A stretch of 64,000 nt of DNA from Blepharisma stoltei (Eukaryota; Ciliophora; Heterotrichea; Heterotrichida; Blepharismidae). Made by a program: the position numbers and the translations under genes. A model generated the notes under the pieces. The model was given only the letters and a program-made list of their open reading frames with translations, was not told where the DNA came from and ran no database searches. Location of the stretch: the NCBI GenBank assembly GCA_914767885.1, contig CAJZBQ010000020.1, forward strand, positions 434,001-498,000, read 5' to 3'. Shown piece by piece: positions 33,401 through 43,820 of this stretch. The stretch's first letter is position 1. The number at the start of each line of letters is the position of its first letter.

Positions 33401-34845
33401 ACATCAATGGCTTCTTTTATTTGTTCCCCGATACTGCTGTATTTTGCATCTTGGTCTTGCTTTTCTTTTTGAATTATTTCTAATTTATTTAGCAGTTTTC
33501 CGTTTTCTTGCTCTAAGGATTCAGCCTTTTCTTTTAACTGCTCACATAGCTCTTTTAGCTCTCCTATATTTTGTGTAGCTTTTCCTTTGGCGATATCCTT
33601 ATGCTGCAACTCTTCTTTCAGCTGGTTAAGCTCAGCCAGAATGCTTTCTTTATTGCTTTTCTCAACTTCCAAATCATGCTTCATAACTTCATACTCAGTC
33701 GATTTCTGCCATACATTTCTATCAGCGGCCTCCAAATTCTCCTTTAGCCTATCAATTTCATTAGACTGCTGCCTAATGACCCCTTGGCTTTCTTCAGCTT
33801 TTTTCCTCGATTTTTCTTCCTCCTTTGCTAGCTGCTCCAAATGATTCCTTAAATTTGAAATTTCTTCTTCAGCAATTTCAGCCCTATGCTTTTCCTCATT
33901 AAAATTATCCTGAAGCACCTGCAAGTTATTTTTCCCCACGCTGGTCTCCCTTTCGAGGCGTTTGATTTCTCCATGGGTATATGCAACTTCTTGCATGAGT
34001 CTTTCTATAGTTTCTTCTCGTTCCATAGCCTAACTAACTAACTAACTAACTAATTAATTATAACGTTTAACGTCCACTACGGGGTAGACTATCCCAGACC
34101 CGCCACTTGCCTTTCGCCGCATCGGGCCCACGAGTTGCTGGGCCAACCCGTCTCGATCACCAAGGTGCGCCTAGGGCAAATGTCGCCGGCTTCGACGGCT
34201 CATGAGTGAGCTACTGCATCTGGACATGGGTTGCCTTTCCGAAAATCCAAAAAATGGATTTTCTGGTCGGCTCTCGGCAAAAGGAAAAACACGCAGCCTG
34301 GGATGTAACGCCCAGTTTCACGCTAGGGAGTTGCCCGATTGGTCTTTAGGACTCTGCTGGGCTTCCCCTTTCCAACTGTCATGCCTTCCTTCCCCACGAG
34401 GAAAAAACCAACCCTGAGAATAGACTAGGGCTAGGCTCTGAACACAACCAGAATTGCTTACCTAGCATTGCTGTCCCTCTCTGAGCTGGCAAAACCTTGC
34501 CGGATATAATTAAATATGAGTCGAGGCTGCATGGCCGGGAGGCCATGCCCAGACGAAGACGCCATATTTAATTTCTCGTTCCATAGCCAAGTTGTCTTCG
34601 CATATTTCTTTCATTCTATGCGAAATGAAGACATTTGAAGTGGGGTCTTCTTTCATGACAGCGATCACATCGTCCTTTCTAATTTCATCAAAAATTAAGC
34701 GGACTTTATCTGTGATAGCCTCGAGCCTTTCTTCGTATTTATCCTTGGCGATTTTTAAGCGGACTTCGAGGTCCCTTTCCGTTTGGATTTTCCCAGTGTA
34801 GCTCAGCTCTGAACCGTAAGTGTTTCGCTTTTCGTCTGAGTACAT
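30444..34845 (-). CDS. Large coiled-coil protein
   Basis: About 1,200 residues, almost entirely Glu/Lys/Gln-rich heptads, from MYSDEKRNTYGS (34845) to a Ser-rich end at TAA 30444-30446. The overall look is that of ciliate basal-body or rootlet coiled-coil proteins (inference only; no specific family recognised). Two insertions: retroposon S9 (34031-34572), whose removal rejoins EDNLAMERE to ETIERLM, and an IES (30614-30884), whose removal rejoins QQLHEL to RGKLVKT. Without the first, translation would stop soon after entering the retroposon. Confidence 0.85.
30614..30884. mobile_element. IES in the coiled-coil gene (TTA-flanked)
   Basis: 271 bp between TTA repeats (30611-30613, 30882-30884). 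Ends CTTCCTTTTCTGATCAAC and AAAGGAAAGTGGGAG are inverted and diverged. The interior keeps the ATATAAGTAGTGGCTATTAT block of family 1. Confidence 0.82.
34031..34572 (-). mobile_element. Full-length SINE-like retroposon S9 in the coiled-coil gene
   Basis: 542 bp between exact 16-nt repeats TTCTCGTTCCATAGCC (34015-34030, 34573-34588), the clearest case in the window. Antisense start AAATATGGCGTCTTCG followed by the hairpin GCATGGCCTCCCGGCCATGC; end GTGGACGTTAAACG then a (TTAG)n tail that appears on the plus strand as CTAACTAACTAACTAA. S12 at 55.4 kb has the same length class. Confidence 0.94.
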
Positions 34846-34897
34846 AATTTAAATGTATTATTTAATTAGCGCTCTGATATGAAATTAAATGATAATT

Positions 34898-35633
34898 TTA
34901 GAGAGAAGGACTTGGGACGTTGGTTTGTCTTTCTATTTTACAACTGTGTTTCAAATTATCTGTATCCTCATCGTAAGCCTCAATCAGTGGAAAATCATAT
35001 AGCGCGTGTGAGTATTTGTAAAGCAATCGACAGTCTTTTATGCAGATAAATAGGAATAAATCAATCGCAATAAGCGCAGTGATGCCAATGAAAATAAGGA
35101 GAAGCAAAAGCCAATACATTGCTTCGGAACTCCCACAATCGTAGTAAAGGTTTGTTGTGCAAAGGGTGCAGGCCAAATGATCATGCAATTTTGATAGTGT
35201 CATCAAAGAAAAATTTTGGGCCAAATTTCCCCGGAAATGTCGCACGTGATCATTTGAAATATAGCTTTGTACAAAACGTGGATTCGTCACTAATCACTAA
35301 TAAATCTGCCAAATATGCAATATAAAAAAGGATACCTATCAAATTGTAGCCGAAAAACCCTACTAGAAGAAAGAAATAAATTTTTGTGTAAATTCGCTTC
35401 AATTTATTCGCACAGAATAATCCAAGGGCACATGTTAAATATCCTACAACTAAATATCCTACTATTGTGTACGCTACACTATCCACGATAAATACATTTA
35501 ATACATAAATTGCTGTGATAACTACTGCAATAAAAAGTATCAAAATTGATTCTGCTTTGACTTTTTTAACATAAGTTGCTAATAATCGAAATTCCATAGC
35601 GTTTGATTCACTATTCATATTTATGATTAACAT
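34898..35633 (-). CDS. Multi-span membrane protein, unknown
   Basis: Start [10 protein letters not shown] (35633) or the ATG at 35618. Four hydrophobic segments precede a frame change near 35250-35290; the following frame, ending at 34898, has one strong segment (MYWLLLLLIFIGITALIAID) and a charged tail. A one-nucleotide-equivalent shift is needed to join them, consistent with a 16-nt intron, but I could not place GT...AG ends convincingly, so a lesion is possible. The first stop codon of the upstream PARP-like gene overlaps this ATG (TAATG). Confidence 0.55.
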
Positions 35634-37635
35634 TATTTAGTTCTTACCTTTGCGAGTTTTCTTAATGTTTCATTAAATTTCTGAACATTCAACAGCTCTC
35701 GCTTTAGCGATTCATTTATCGATCTCAGTTTGAAAATAAATGGCTTTCTACTGTCTATTGCAAGGGACTGACATTTGGCTACATTCAAATTTGTATTAAA
35801 GGATCCACATTGAGAAATGAGATCAGATTTAAGCTTCCTTCGTTGCTGTTGAGACTGATCTAGGGCTTTAGTGACGCTGCTATAGAACGTTTCTGTATTC
35901 ATTTTATTTGAAGTCAGAGGTGTCGAGTATGATAGGTCCATAAGTTTGGCTGGAATTATCATGCTTTTCTCAGGGATGACTTCAAAGTAGGACTTTTCTT
36001 TGGTGCAGATGAGGATATACTCTGGGTAGATTGTGCTGAAATCTGTGATCAGGAATTCTTGAGTGTTTTGGTCGTACCCAGCCTCTTGTTTGTTCTTCGG
36101 CAAGATTACTCTGCAAAGTACTAAGATTAGCATACAGTTCTTATCTGAGGTTAATTTTTTTCTGTCTTTTTCAAGGGTGCTGCTAGTTGACATATAAATT
36201 TGTTCCGGCAGACCTTCTCCAGACTTTATATAAGTTTCAGATTTAATTTTATTTGCTATAGACTCTGGAATTCGTAACTCCCCTCTCCGTGAGCGAGCAA
36301 AAAATTTTGTTAGCTCATGGAGGGGGTTAATATTTTTTTAAATATTTATATATAGCCCGAACATTCTTAGGGCTCGGACTATCCCGATGCCTACCGACGT
36401 CAATTGGGGTTGATTTTGCCAATATTTTTTGGTAAAGCCAGCTCCACAGAGGGCAAGTACACTTCTTATTGGTCGTTTATCATCTGAAAAGCTAAATTAC
36501 CAGCAATTGTTGGTAAAATCAACTCTCCGATTGACTTCTGGATAGCCCAATCCAAAAGAGTCCCTGGGCTATAGTACTTTTTCGATATTTAATTCACAAA
36601 AACTGGAAAGCAAAAATTAACTTAATTACAAAAACTTATGTTTAAGATAAAATCTAAATACTAATTATCAATAATATATCATAATGTTTTTTTATCAAAA
36701 AATTTTATGCTAAAAAATTTTGTTCACTCACAGAGAGTGATTCTTACCCTAATAATAGGGATTTTCAATGGTTTTTTTGTTCGCTCACAAAGGCAGGGGA
36801 ATAAGTATTTTTCTCTTATATCGACGATTCCCCTTTCATTAACATATTCATTTGTCTTAGCACCCAATAAAACTAAGCTCGGCAGGGTTTTTTTTCTAAC
36901 ACTCAAAAACATTCCTTTTAATACAGAATTTTGGCTTTCTTTAAGCTTCTGTTCAAATGGTTTCAAATTTATTTGATTTTCAATTTTAAAAGCATGACAC
37001 AGCTTTAAAGATGAAAAATTTGTTCCTTGAAAGATTGAACTTTTTATATTATCTTGTAATGCTTTTTCACACCTTGATAGCTGTGGGTTATATTCATCAA
37101 GCTTTATTAATTTTACAGCTCCCCAAGTCTCAAACTGCAGCACAGCTGAGTACTCCTGGAGTTTTCTTGAAATTTCTTCAATATCTTTTTTCAGTCCAAC
37201 AGCTTGCTTGATGTGCTCGTATTTCACCTGTGACAATCTTTTATGTTCTTCTAATATAGCATAATATTTCAAAGTGGAAATCAAAATTTCATTTTCAATT
37301 GAATCCAAATTTCTTCGAAATTCTTCTTCATATAATCTTTCAAAAATATCCCCCAAATTCCCTACCACCTCAATTCTATCTTCAAAGCTTTGCCCTATTA
37401 TCTTTAGCTTCCCAGCCAAATAGCTCTTTACAAGTGGCAGCCTCGAGTAAAGATACTTCATCAGCGAGATATCTTCCTGCAATCCTGCTTTCACCGTATC
37501 TTCTTTCCACTGATCCATCAAATGTTTCAGCACAGAGTCCGGCCTAAACAGTCTGCTGAGCTCTCCTTGTTCTTTTTTATTGAAAAAGAGCGGAATAATC
37601 AGCTTTTCAGGGTTAGTTACACCTAAAAGTGCCAT
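35633..37635 (-). CDS. Divergent PARP-like protein
   Basis: Start [11 protein letters not shown] at 37635. The N-terminal 200 residues are helical. The C-terminal half contains [18 protein letters not shown], similar to the opening of PARP catalytic domains (RIQN-LW-x-F), and [15 protein letters not shown] followed by [17 protein letters not shown], similar to the closing strand segments (LCRVLLG...EFVVFDxxQxYPEYLI). The HYE-type catalytic residues are not evident, so activity is doubtful and the assignment is moderate. A 527-bp IES (36278-36804) splits it; excision gives EKYLRIPESI. Divergent from RPS14 with an 18-bp gap between start codons. Confidence 0.6.
36278..36804. mobile_element. IES in the PARP-like gene with nested foldback
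   Basis: 527 bp between TAA repeats (36275-36277, 36802-36804). Left end CTCCCCTCTCCGTGAGCG with a hairpin partner GCTCATGGAGGGGG; right end with internal TIR copies. A GC-rich foldback (36351-36574) interrupts the interior. Confidence 0.88.
36351..36574. repeat. Foldback element nested in the PARP-gene IES
   Basis: About 224 bp whose halves are inverted repeats of roughly 90 bp. Left TATAGCCC...GGCTCGGACTATCC pairs with right GGATAGCCC...GGGCTATA, and GTCAATTGGGGTTGATTTTG pairs with AAAATCAACTCTCCGATTGAC. No ORF. Flanks are TA-rich. Confidence 0.85.
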
Positions 37636-37653
37636 TTGAAATTGTGGATAAAA

Positions 37654-38544
37654 ATGTCAAAGGCTAAAGGTCGCAAGGCAGAGAAGGTCGAAGAACCAGA
37701 GCAGGCAATGCTAGGACCAAATTTGACTGGCGAAAAGATCTTTGCGGTTTGTCATTTATTAGCCACTTTTAATGACACTTTTATTCACGTCACTGATCTA
37801 TCAGGCAGAGAAACTCTTGCCAGAGTGACTGGAGGGATGATGGTTAAAGCTGACAGAGAAGAGAGCTCACCATACGCTGCAATGCTTGCAGCTGTTGAGG
37901 TTTGCAACAGACTCAAGAAGCTTGGGATCAACTCTTTACATATCAAGATCAGAGCAAGAGGAGGCACTGAAAGTAAAACTCTATAATCAAGATGTGACAT
38001 CGTTCGAATTTTCTGTTCTCAAGAATAGAAATTAACGAATTTTTATTATGAATTTTGGCCTCACCCAGCGAATTCTTCGCGGCATACTGTCCGAGGTCCT
38101 CAACCTTGGACACTCATCATATATGGAAATTGATATTTCTACAAGTGTGTCACGAATCCCAAACTGTAGAAACTGGCCCTTTAGAGCCCTGACTGACGCA
38201 GTTGGTTTTGCCCAAGAACTAGAAGGATACCCGCCAGCATCAGAACGCTAGAAACCGAGGAATCATTCAGATAATACCAGGCTGTGGACAACCCGTAATC
38301 GGCAATGGGGAACTCTGAGGCGAATGCGGAAACTCGTCCAAATGATGCAGTAGTGGACGTTAAACGATGCAAGGTATATATAATTAAGTTAAATTAAGAA
38401 AGCAAAACTCCAGGACCTGGCGCTCAAGCTGCGTTGAGAGCGTTGGCTAGAAATGGAATGCTAATTGGCAGAATTGAAGATGTGACACCAATCCCTACAG
38501 ATAGCACTAGGAGAGCTGGAGGCAGAAGAGGTAGAAGGCTTTAA
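37654..38544 (+). CDS. RPS14: Small-subunit ribosomal protein uS11 (RPS14), split by a retroposon
   Basis: Component of the 40S platform. Start [11 protein letters not shown]; conserved blocks [60 protein letters not shown] and HIKIRARGG precede the break. After the insertion, [18 protein letters not shown] and [26 protein letters not shown] complete a protein of normal family length (about 150 residues). The break falls within KTPGPGAQ. A 416-bp interval (37982-38397) between GAAAG(T/C)AAAACTC copies must be removed to make the protein. The start codon is 18 bp from that of the divergent PARP-like gene. Confidence 0.97.
37982..38397 (+). mobile_element. SINE-like retroposon S10 inside RPS14
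   Basis: 416 bp, flanked by GAAAGTAAAACTC (37969-37981) and GAAAGCAAAACTC (38398-38410). The single mismatch is synonymous (AGT/AGC Ser). 3' end GTAGTGGACGTTAAACG as in S1, S9 and S12, then an AT tail ending AAGTTAAATTAA. Confidence 0.93.
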
Positions 38545-38563
38545 GCTTATAAATTTTACCTTA

Positions 38564-38906
38564 CTCCCCTCCTCCGTGAGCGCACATACCCATTGGAAAA
38601 AAAAAATTTTTGGGTAAAAACCCATCCGTGAGAGAACAAAATTTTTTTAATATAGAAATTTTTTATGATTTTTTTTAAAGATAAGTGATAATTAGTATAA
38701 TAAATCTCTTGCTAATTCTGTTGAAATTTAAACAGCTTGCATTTTAAAACATAAATTTTGCAAATTAATTAATTTGTACTTCTCAGTTTTAGCGAATGGA
38801 ATTTCGGAAAAAGAATTAGTATAATTGATATATAAATGTTTTAAAAAAAATTAACCCTGTCCGTGAGCGAACAAAATTGTTTTGTTAGCTTACGGAGGGG
38901 GAGTTA
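38564..38906. mobile_element. MITE downstream of RPS14 (TTA-flanked)
   Basis: 343 bp between TTA repeats, left end CTCCCCTCCTCCGTGAGCGC, right end hairpin finishing in ACGGAGGGGGAG. It fills most of the gap between RPS14 and the next gene. Confidence 0.87.
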
Positions 38907-38925
38907 GAATTCTGATATAATTAAA

Positions 38926-39279
38926 ATGAAGGAAAATTTAACAGGAGGGATATATCCCAATTTTTATGATATTTACGCACCCAGTGCTCCACCACTGTAT
39001 TTGCTAGAGGAAGATGAAAAAAGCCATAAAAGATCTGCTTTGTTTGAGAAAAAAGAAAATTTTTGGTGTTATAAATGCAGAAAGCAAGCAAGGAGGAGCA
39101 ATCGCAAGAGAAGAAGAAACATTTTTTATGAGGTAAAGATGAATATAAGTTTAGTTTATCAAAAATCACTTATAAAAATAAAAAGAATTTTGTGGAGGAA
39201 TCGACTATACCCTGAGGATCCTGATTTTTGGGCACAAGGGATTGAAAATATCTTTTATGATTCATCATTTGTTTGCTAA
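38926..39279 (+). CDS. Hypothetical basic protein
   Basis: 117 residues starting MKENLTGGIY. It has an N-terminal Pro/Tyr-rich stretch, a CYKCRKQARR pair of cysteines and a strongly basic middle. No family recognised. Start lies just after a MITE; the frame is open only over this stretch, so reality is moderately supported. Confidence 0.5.
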   Translation: MKENLTGGIYPNFYDIYAPSAPPLYLLEEDEKSHKRSALFEKKENFWCYKCRKQARRSNRKRRRNIFYEVKMNISLVYQKSLIKIKRILWRNRLYPEDPDFWAQGIENIFYDSSFVC

Positions 39280-40249
39280 AATTATTTGACTTATGACTCC
39301 TTTCAATTTGAATTGGAAACAAAAATCCTGTTCCAATTTAAAGAGGGTTAAAAAGCATTATCGTGCCTGGCCCTTTTTGGTGCCAATATACAGCATTTCC
39401 TGGACAGCCAGCTTCATATCTCAGATGAAAATACTAAGCTGGCGTACAGTAAGTGCAGCATACTGGTACCTAAAAAGGGATATATATTTTAATTTTTTAT
39501 ATAAATTTTTTTTTTTTAAAAATTAATTGAATCAGTGTAAAAACTGTTTAAATAGCATTCTAATTAAGTCAAAACCAGTCTTTTCCACATTATTTTTTTT
39601 TAATTTTTAAAAAATATAAATGAGCAAAGTACTTTGAATTATTTTTATGAAGAATTAATCGATTCAGAGCGAAAAGTGCTTAAGTAGCAATTTCTTGCAT
39701 TTTGCCTATAAAATTAAGTCAATATTAAATTTATAAATTTAGTATTTTCATCTATAAATTTACCTTTTGAAAAAATTTTGTTCCAACTTAAGGGTTAAAG
39801 TTCAAAATAATTGAAATTTTAACTATATTTTGTCCCAATTAGCTTGGGAGAAGTGAGTAAAACTGGACTCAAGCCGCTCTTTTCATACTAATTAAATATA
39901 GCCATTACGATTTTCAAAATATGGGGCTAGATATTGTTGAGGGAAAGCTAATTTCGATTTATCCAGCATAATCTCTATCAAAGTTGCTTGTGTATTGTAA
40001 TTTGTTGGTTATTCCATCAATTCTTCTAAATATTATTCGCTTTAGGCTCCCATATTCTTTAAAATGTTTATAGCCTAAAAATCTTTGCTAATTGAATTAT
40101 TTCTTAAATAAGTTTTCTTTACCCTTTTATTTCTACTTTGCCTGGCTTAGTACAGCTACAACTAAAAATAAAATCTTAAGCACTTTTGATATTATTTCAT
40201 AAATTATTCCAGATAAAGCTTCTGCATGAAAATTTAATCTTATCCCAAT
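39280..40249. other. Intergenic region with one MITE
   Basis: Spacer containing the 39297-39856 element (listed separately). The remaining 390 bp before the PX gene is AT-rich with no ORF or repeat that I can support. Confidence 0.55.
39297..39856. mobile_element. Family-2 MITE, TGA-flanked, with nested foldback
   Basis: 560 bp between TGA trinucleotides (39294-39296, 39854-39856). Ends CTCCTTTCAATTTGAATTGG and CCCAATTAGCTTGGGAGAAG are inverted. A foldback of about 113 bp (39370-39482, CCCTTTTTGGTGCC pairing with GGTACCTAAAAAGGG) sits near the left end. Confidence 0.72.
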
Positions 40250-42282
40250 ATGGAGAGAATAAACCTAGTTGAACTTTACTCACCTATGCTACTAATTCCT
40301 TTTTGGTTTATTAGTTATACAATATTTAGATGCCGTCGCCATTTCAGCGACGGAACAGACCGAACTCATCACTTTTCCAGAAATCTCACAACAAAATATA
40401 TTTGCACCTTTTTTATGATGATTTTCTGCTTTATCCACGTATTTGATATTCTTCCTTCCAGCTATTCTACATCAGAAAAAACAGTCAGGATGTTTTTCTT
40501 CAGTTCTCTTGGATTTGCCTGGTTTTTAAGCTTTTATTTGGTGATTTTTGAAACTCGCAGAAGACTTCGCATGAAGTGAAGTGGTCATCGAAGTTTTTGG
40601 CCGATTAACATGGTGATTCATCTGATTTTCGCAATTTTACAGATTCTGGAGACTGTTACGGACTTTAATAATCATGAAATAATCCCAATAGAGAAAATTG
40701 TAACTTTTCTGTTGGCATTCGGGATTTGCTGCATTCTTGCTGTGTATGCAGTGTTCAGGCCAAATGAGTTTACATTAATAAATAATGACCCGCTGCTGTA
40801 TTCGAGAAATATGAATCAGAATAGAAGAACAACAGTGGGAAGACGCAAAACTGTTCCTGAGCAAGAAGCAGAAAAAAAGCTGTTTACAACTTCTATTAAG
40901 GAGTGCAAAATTAAGACTGAGAATAATAAGCAAGTTGTTTATTTCCATATTATATACTGTGGCAAAGGAATTTGATAATAAAATACTTAAAATACTGATA
41001 TAAAAAAATTATTCACAAAAATCAGCAAGGAATAGTAACAAGCGGAGGAAGAACTCACACTGTCAGGAGGACTTATGCAGAATTTGATTCTCTGCATAAG
41101 ACTCTAAGGCTGAAATTCCCAGTTGATGAGTTCCCATACTTGGATTTTCCTTCTTTTCCTAGATTTCACCAAAACTCATATAATTTGGACTATAGAATGA
41201 AGGCTTTAAATGATTACTTACAAGAACTTTGCTTTCCTGAGTTCATGGCTGCTGTTTTTCTTGATTTTTTGGAAATTAATGGGCATGAGAGGACAGAGTG
41301 CTTGGAATATCATAACAAAGTCGTTAACGAGGAAAGGCATTTAAGTATTGGCTCTAATGATGAATCTGGGAGTCGGCATGGCTCAGTTGTAGCTAATTAT
41401 TATCAACCAAAATTTGTATATGCAGATGAAGCTGACACTGTCCAAGTCCCTAACTATCATTTGCATTCTTTTATCAATGTAAAAATACTCAAGTGAATTG
41501 AAGAAAGAGACCACATTGAATACGCAGTTCAATGGAAAATCCCAAGGCTTACTCAAGAAGGGACTATTCAAAAGCGCTTTAACGAGTTCTATGAGTTTCA
41601 TAGAAAACTAAAAAAATCATTAGCTCCTGCAGGACTTCCTAAGTTTCCATCAAAGAATTACTTACAGAACTTCAGGTCTCAGGATTCTCATGCTTTAGAA
41701 ATCAGGAAAAGGAAATTAGAAAACTATTTAGGCCATGTCTTAAATGACACTGCTTTCTTATGCCAGGACGTGCTAGATTTCATCAATTGTACTGTTGATT
41801 TAGAGTCTATATGAAAAAGCAGACTGCAAGGAATTTCATATATTCTCCATTCTCCAATAACATGGGAAGGTGAAGTAGACAAGGAGTCTCATTTTTTACT
41901 ATATTCATTAAATTTTTCAAAGCTTTATAAAGGACGCCAGCTGTGTGAATGAAATATTAAGCGGCGGTACAAAGACTTCAATCGATTGAATCGGTTTTTA
42001 ACTAAAAGACTAGAAAGTCCAACTCTAGGAAACTATATAAGATTTCAACAAAAATTAAACATTACAAAGCCAAGGAAAAATTCAATAGAAATCCAAGTTC
42101 TGCCATCCTTGCCTGGAAAAAGCATTTCGCCATTATCATCTCCAGGAGAGATTGAAGCCAGAAGAAAAGGGCTTGAAAAATACATGGAAGAGCTAATTGC
42201 AATGCCAATATCAGCAGAATCCTTTGCCTTTAGGGAATTCATTGATGATCCTGAAATTAAACAAAATTTATATGAGTATTAA
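40250..42282 (+). CDS. Membrane protein with three PX domains
   Basis: Start MERINLVELYS. Five hydrophobic segments occupy residues about 10-205 (for example YICTFFMMIFCFIHVFDIL and IEKIVTFLLAFGICCILAVY). Three PX-type phosphoinositide-binding units follow: the first with HTVRRTYAEFDSLHKTL, the second with IQKRFNEFYEFHRKL and LPKFPSKN, the third with NIKRRYKDFNRLNRFL and LPSLPGK. Basic R-R-Y/F-x-E/D-F motifs are kept. A 59-bp IES (40953-41011) interrupts the first PX domain; removal gives YFHIIHKNQQGIV. Likely a sorting or lipid-sensing membrane protein (inference). Trp residues at MKWSGHRSFW, KWIEE and CEWNIK use TGA at least in part. Confidence 0.82.
40953..41011. mobile_element. 59-bp short IES in the PX gene
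   Basis: Between ATTA direct repeats (40949-40952, 41008-41011), AT-rich with in-frame TAA. Removal gives CAT ATT ATT CAC AAA in frame. Too long for the 15-nt intron class and lacking MITE ends. Confidence 0.7.
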
Positions 42283-42286
42283 TAAA

Positions 42287-42499
42287 TATAGGTAATTACC
42301 TAGGATCGCTGGCAAGGGTAGGCAATTGGAGAGCGAAACTATCAAGTTGGCTGGACCAGCTCAGGTTGGCCAAAAAAATGGATAAAGGTTTATTTGCCAA
42401 TCTCCAGTTGGTTTGACCAGCCTAAGTCGGTCCAACCAATTGAAAAATTTCCCTCTCCAATCGCCCGCCTTTACGGGCAATTCTATGGAATTGCCTATA
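42287..42499. repeat. Foldback element between the PX gene and next gene
   Basis: About 213 bp with arms of about 90 bp: left AGGCAATTGGAGAG and TTGGCTGGACCAGCTCAGG pair with right CTCTCCAATCGCCCG and TTGACCAGCCTAAGTCGG. Outer ends TATAGGTAATTACC against GGAATTGCCTATA. Lies 11 bp from the downstream start codon. Confidence 0.82.
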
Positions 42500-42510
42500 A
42501 GTAACTTATA

Positions 42511-43095
42511 ATGGGATGTGGGAATAATAAGCAAAGAGCACAAGATATTGGAATTCCTATTCAGCCTACAGTGATGTTTGTTGACATTGAAAAAGCGGAT
42601 GCAAATGCTTTCTTTGATGATGTCATGTTTCTACCTCCTAGCAATAGCCCACCCATTAATAATCCTCAAGAAGAAATCGATGTTTCAAGATACACTGAGC
42701 ATATTTCAATGAAAAAAGAAGATTTAGAAAATTCAGAAGAATATCTGCATAGGCATGATATAGGAAAAGTAGACGAAGACGAAGAAGCAAGAGTCGTTAA
42801 AGTTGCTAGAAAACTAGAAGATTCAATAGATGCAAAAATCTCAAAATATCCCCGCAAGCTTGCTCCCATCCCAAACGCTCCTGTTCCAACAACATATACA
42901 CAATTTCCTCTAAAGCAGCAGAAACCCAAAGAGCAAGCTCCTAAGAAAAAAATAGTTTTTGACATAAAAGGAGACCCTGGGTTCAATTTTGATTTTCTCG
43001 ACCAAATCCAGCAAGAGAAAAAGCCAAGTCCTAAAAATCATATTGACAGCTTGATAAAGGATCTAGAATCTTCCAGTCGATCCTATGCATTATAA
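42511..43095 (+). CDS. Acylated hypothetical protein (MGCGNNK start)
   Basis: 194 residues starting MGCGNNKQRA, a classical myristoylation plus palmitoylation motif (Gly2, Cys3), so membrane-associated by inference. The body is Pro/Glu/Lys-rich and probably disordered with short acidic stretches. No family recognised. Convergent with the AKTIP-like gene; stops 15 bp apart. Confidence 0.7.
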   Translation: MGCGNNKQRAQDIGIPIQPTVMFVDIEKADANAFFDDVMFLPPSNSPPINNPQEEIDVSRYTEHISMKKEDLENSEEYLHRHDIGKVDEDEEARVVKVARKLEDSIDAKISKYPRKLAPIPNAPVPTTYTQFPLKQQKPKEQAPKKKIVFDIKGDPGFNFDFLDQIQQEKKPSPKNHIDSLIKDLESSSRSYAL

Positions 43096-43109
43096 TTAAA
43101 TTTTCATAT

Positions 43110-43820
43110 TTAAATAAACGTTTTTTTAAACCATTTCATAAAATTCTCACATTGGTCTGATTCTGTTGCATCCGGGTCCCTGTTTTTGATCTGATCTAGC
43201 ACTTTTTGGTGAAATGAGTTGTATTGGACAAATTTTATTGGCGATTCCGCTGGGTTTTCTGACAGACTGCTGGCTGACTCACTGACAGTCACATATACTT
43301 CTTTTTGGAATTGTTCTTCATCTTGGGTGAATAATTCATGAGCTCTTTGGTTGAGAGCATATCGTGAATCACTCCACAGGTTGTGTGTATAGAAAATCTT
43401 CTTTAAATAATCCAGGACTAAAAATATAAAATCTTTCCTTGGCCTCCACACAGGAAATCGTGGAGAAAGGTTGACTTGTCCAGTCTCGTAATTTATGAGT
43501 GGGTGAAAAACATGAGGTGAAAAGTAAGCCTGAGGTCCTGAATTAGGATAGTCTTGAGGAAGTTCAATTCTGAATTTTAATATCGCGCCTCTATAGTGGC
43601 CTTTCTTTATGAATAAAATTCCGAACCAGGTATGGACGTCTTGGATTTTAGGAAGAACATAAACTCCTTGAGGAGCGTAAGACTGTAAACTTCTGTATTC
43701 AAGAAGAAGCTGGTACTCTCGCATTTGTTCAAGATTGTTTGAATTGGCTTGGTTGACGATTTCTCGGAAAATGCGTTCTCGGACTGGAAGTGACTCACTC
43801 ATATTAAAAATATTAATCAA
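43110..43820 (-). CDS. AKTIP/FTS-like inactive ubiquitin-conjugating enzyme variant
   Basis: 236 residues (start 43820, or MSESLPVRE at 43802). UBC fold: GVYVLPKIQDVHTWFGILFI, GAILKFRIELPQDYPNSGP, FHPLINYETGQVNL, then WRPRKDFIFLVLDYLKKIFY. The HPN-x-Cys catalytic region is replaced (no Cys follows the FHPLI strand), as in the AKTIP/FTS family, which links Hook proteins and dynein to vesicles via the FHF complex. The C-terminal Ser-rich tail is not conserved. Partners are inferred from family knowledge. Confidence 0.85.
   Translation of the reverse strand: MINIFNMSESLPVRERIFREIVNQANSNNLEQMREYQLLLEYRSLQSYAPQGVYVLPKIQDVHTWFGILFIKKGHYRGAILKFRIELPQDYPNSGPQAYFSPHVFHPLINYETGQVNLSPRFPVWRPRKDFIFLVLDYLKKIFYTHNLWSDSRYALNQRAHELFTQDEEQFQKEVYVTVSESASSLSENPAESPIKFVQYNSFHQKVLDQIKNRDPDATESDQCENFMKWFKKTFI

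Noticed and set aside
34021-34060. Telomere-like TAACTAACTAAC repeat
   Set aside because: Only four units, located at the 3' tail of SINE S9 inside a gene; better explained as the retroposon tail.
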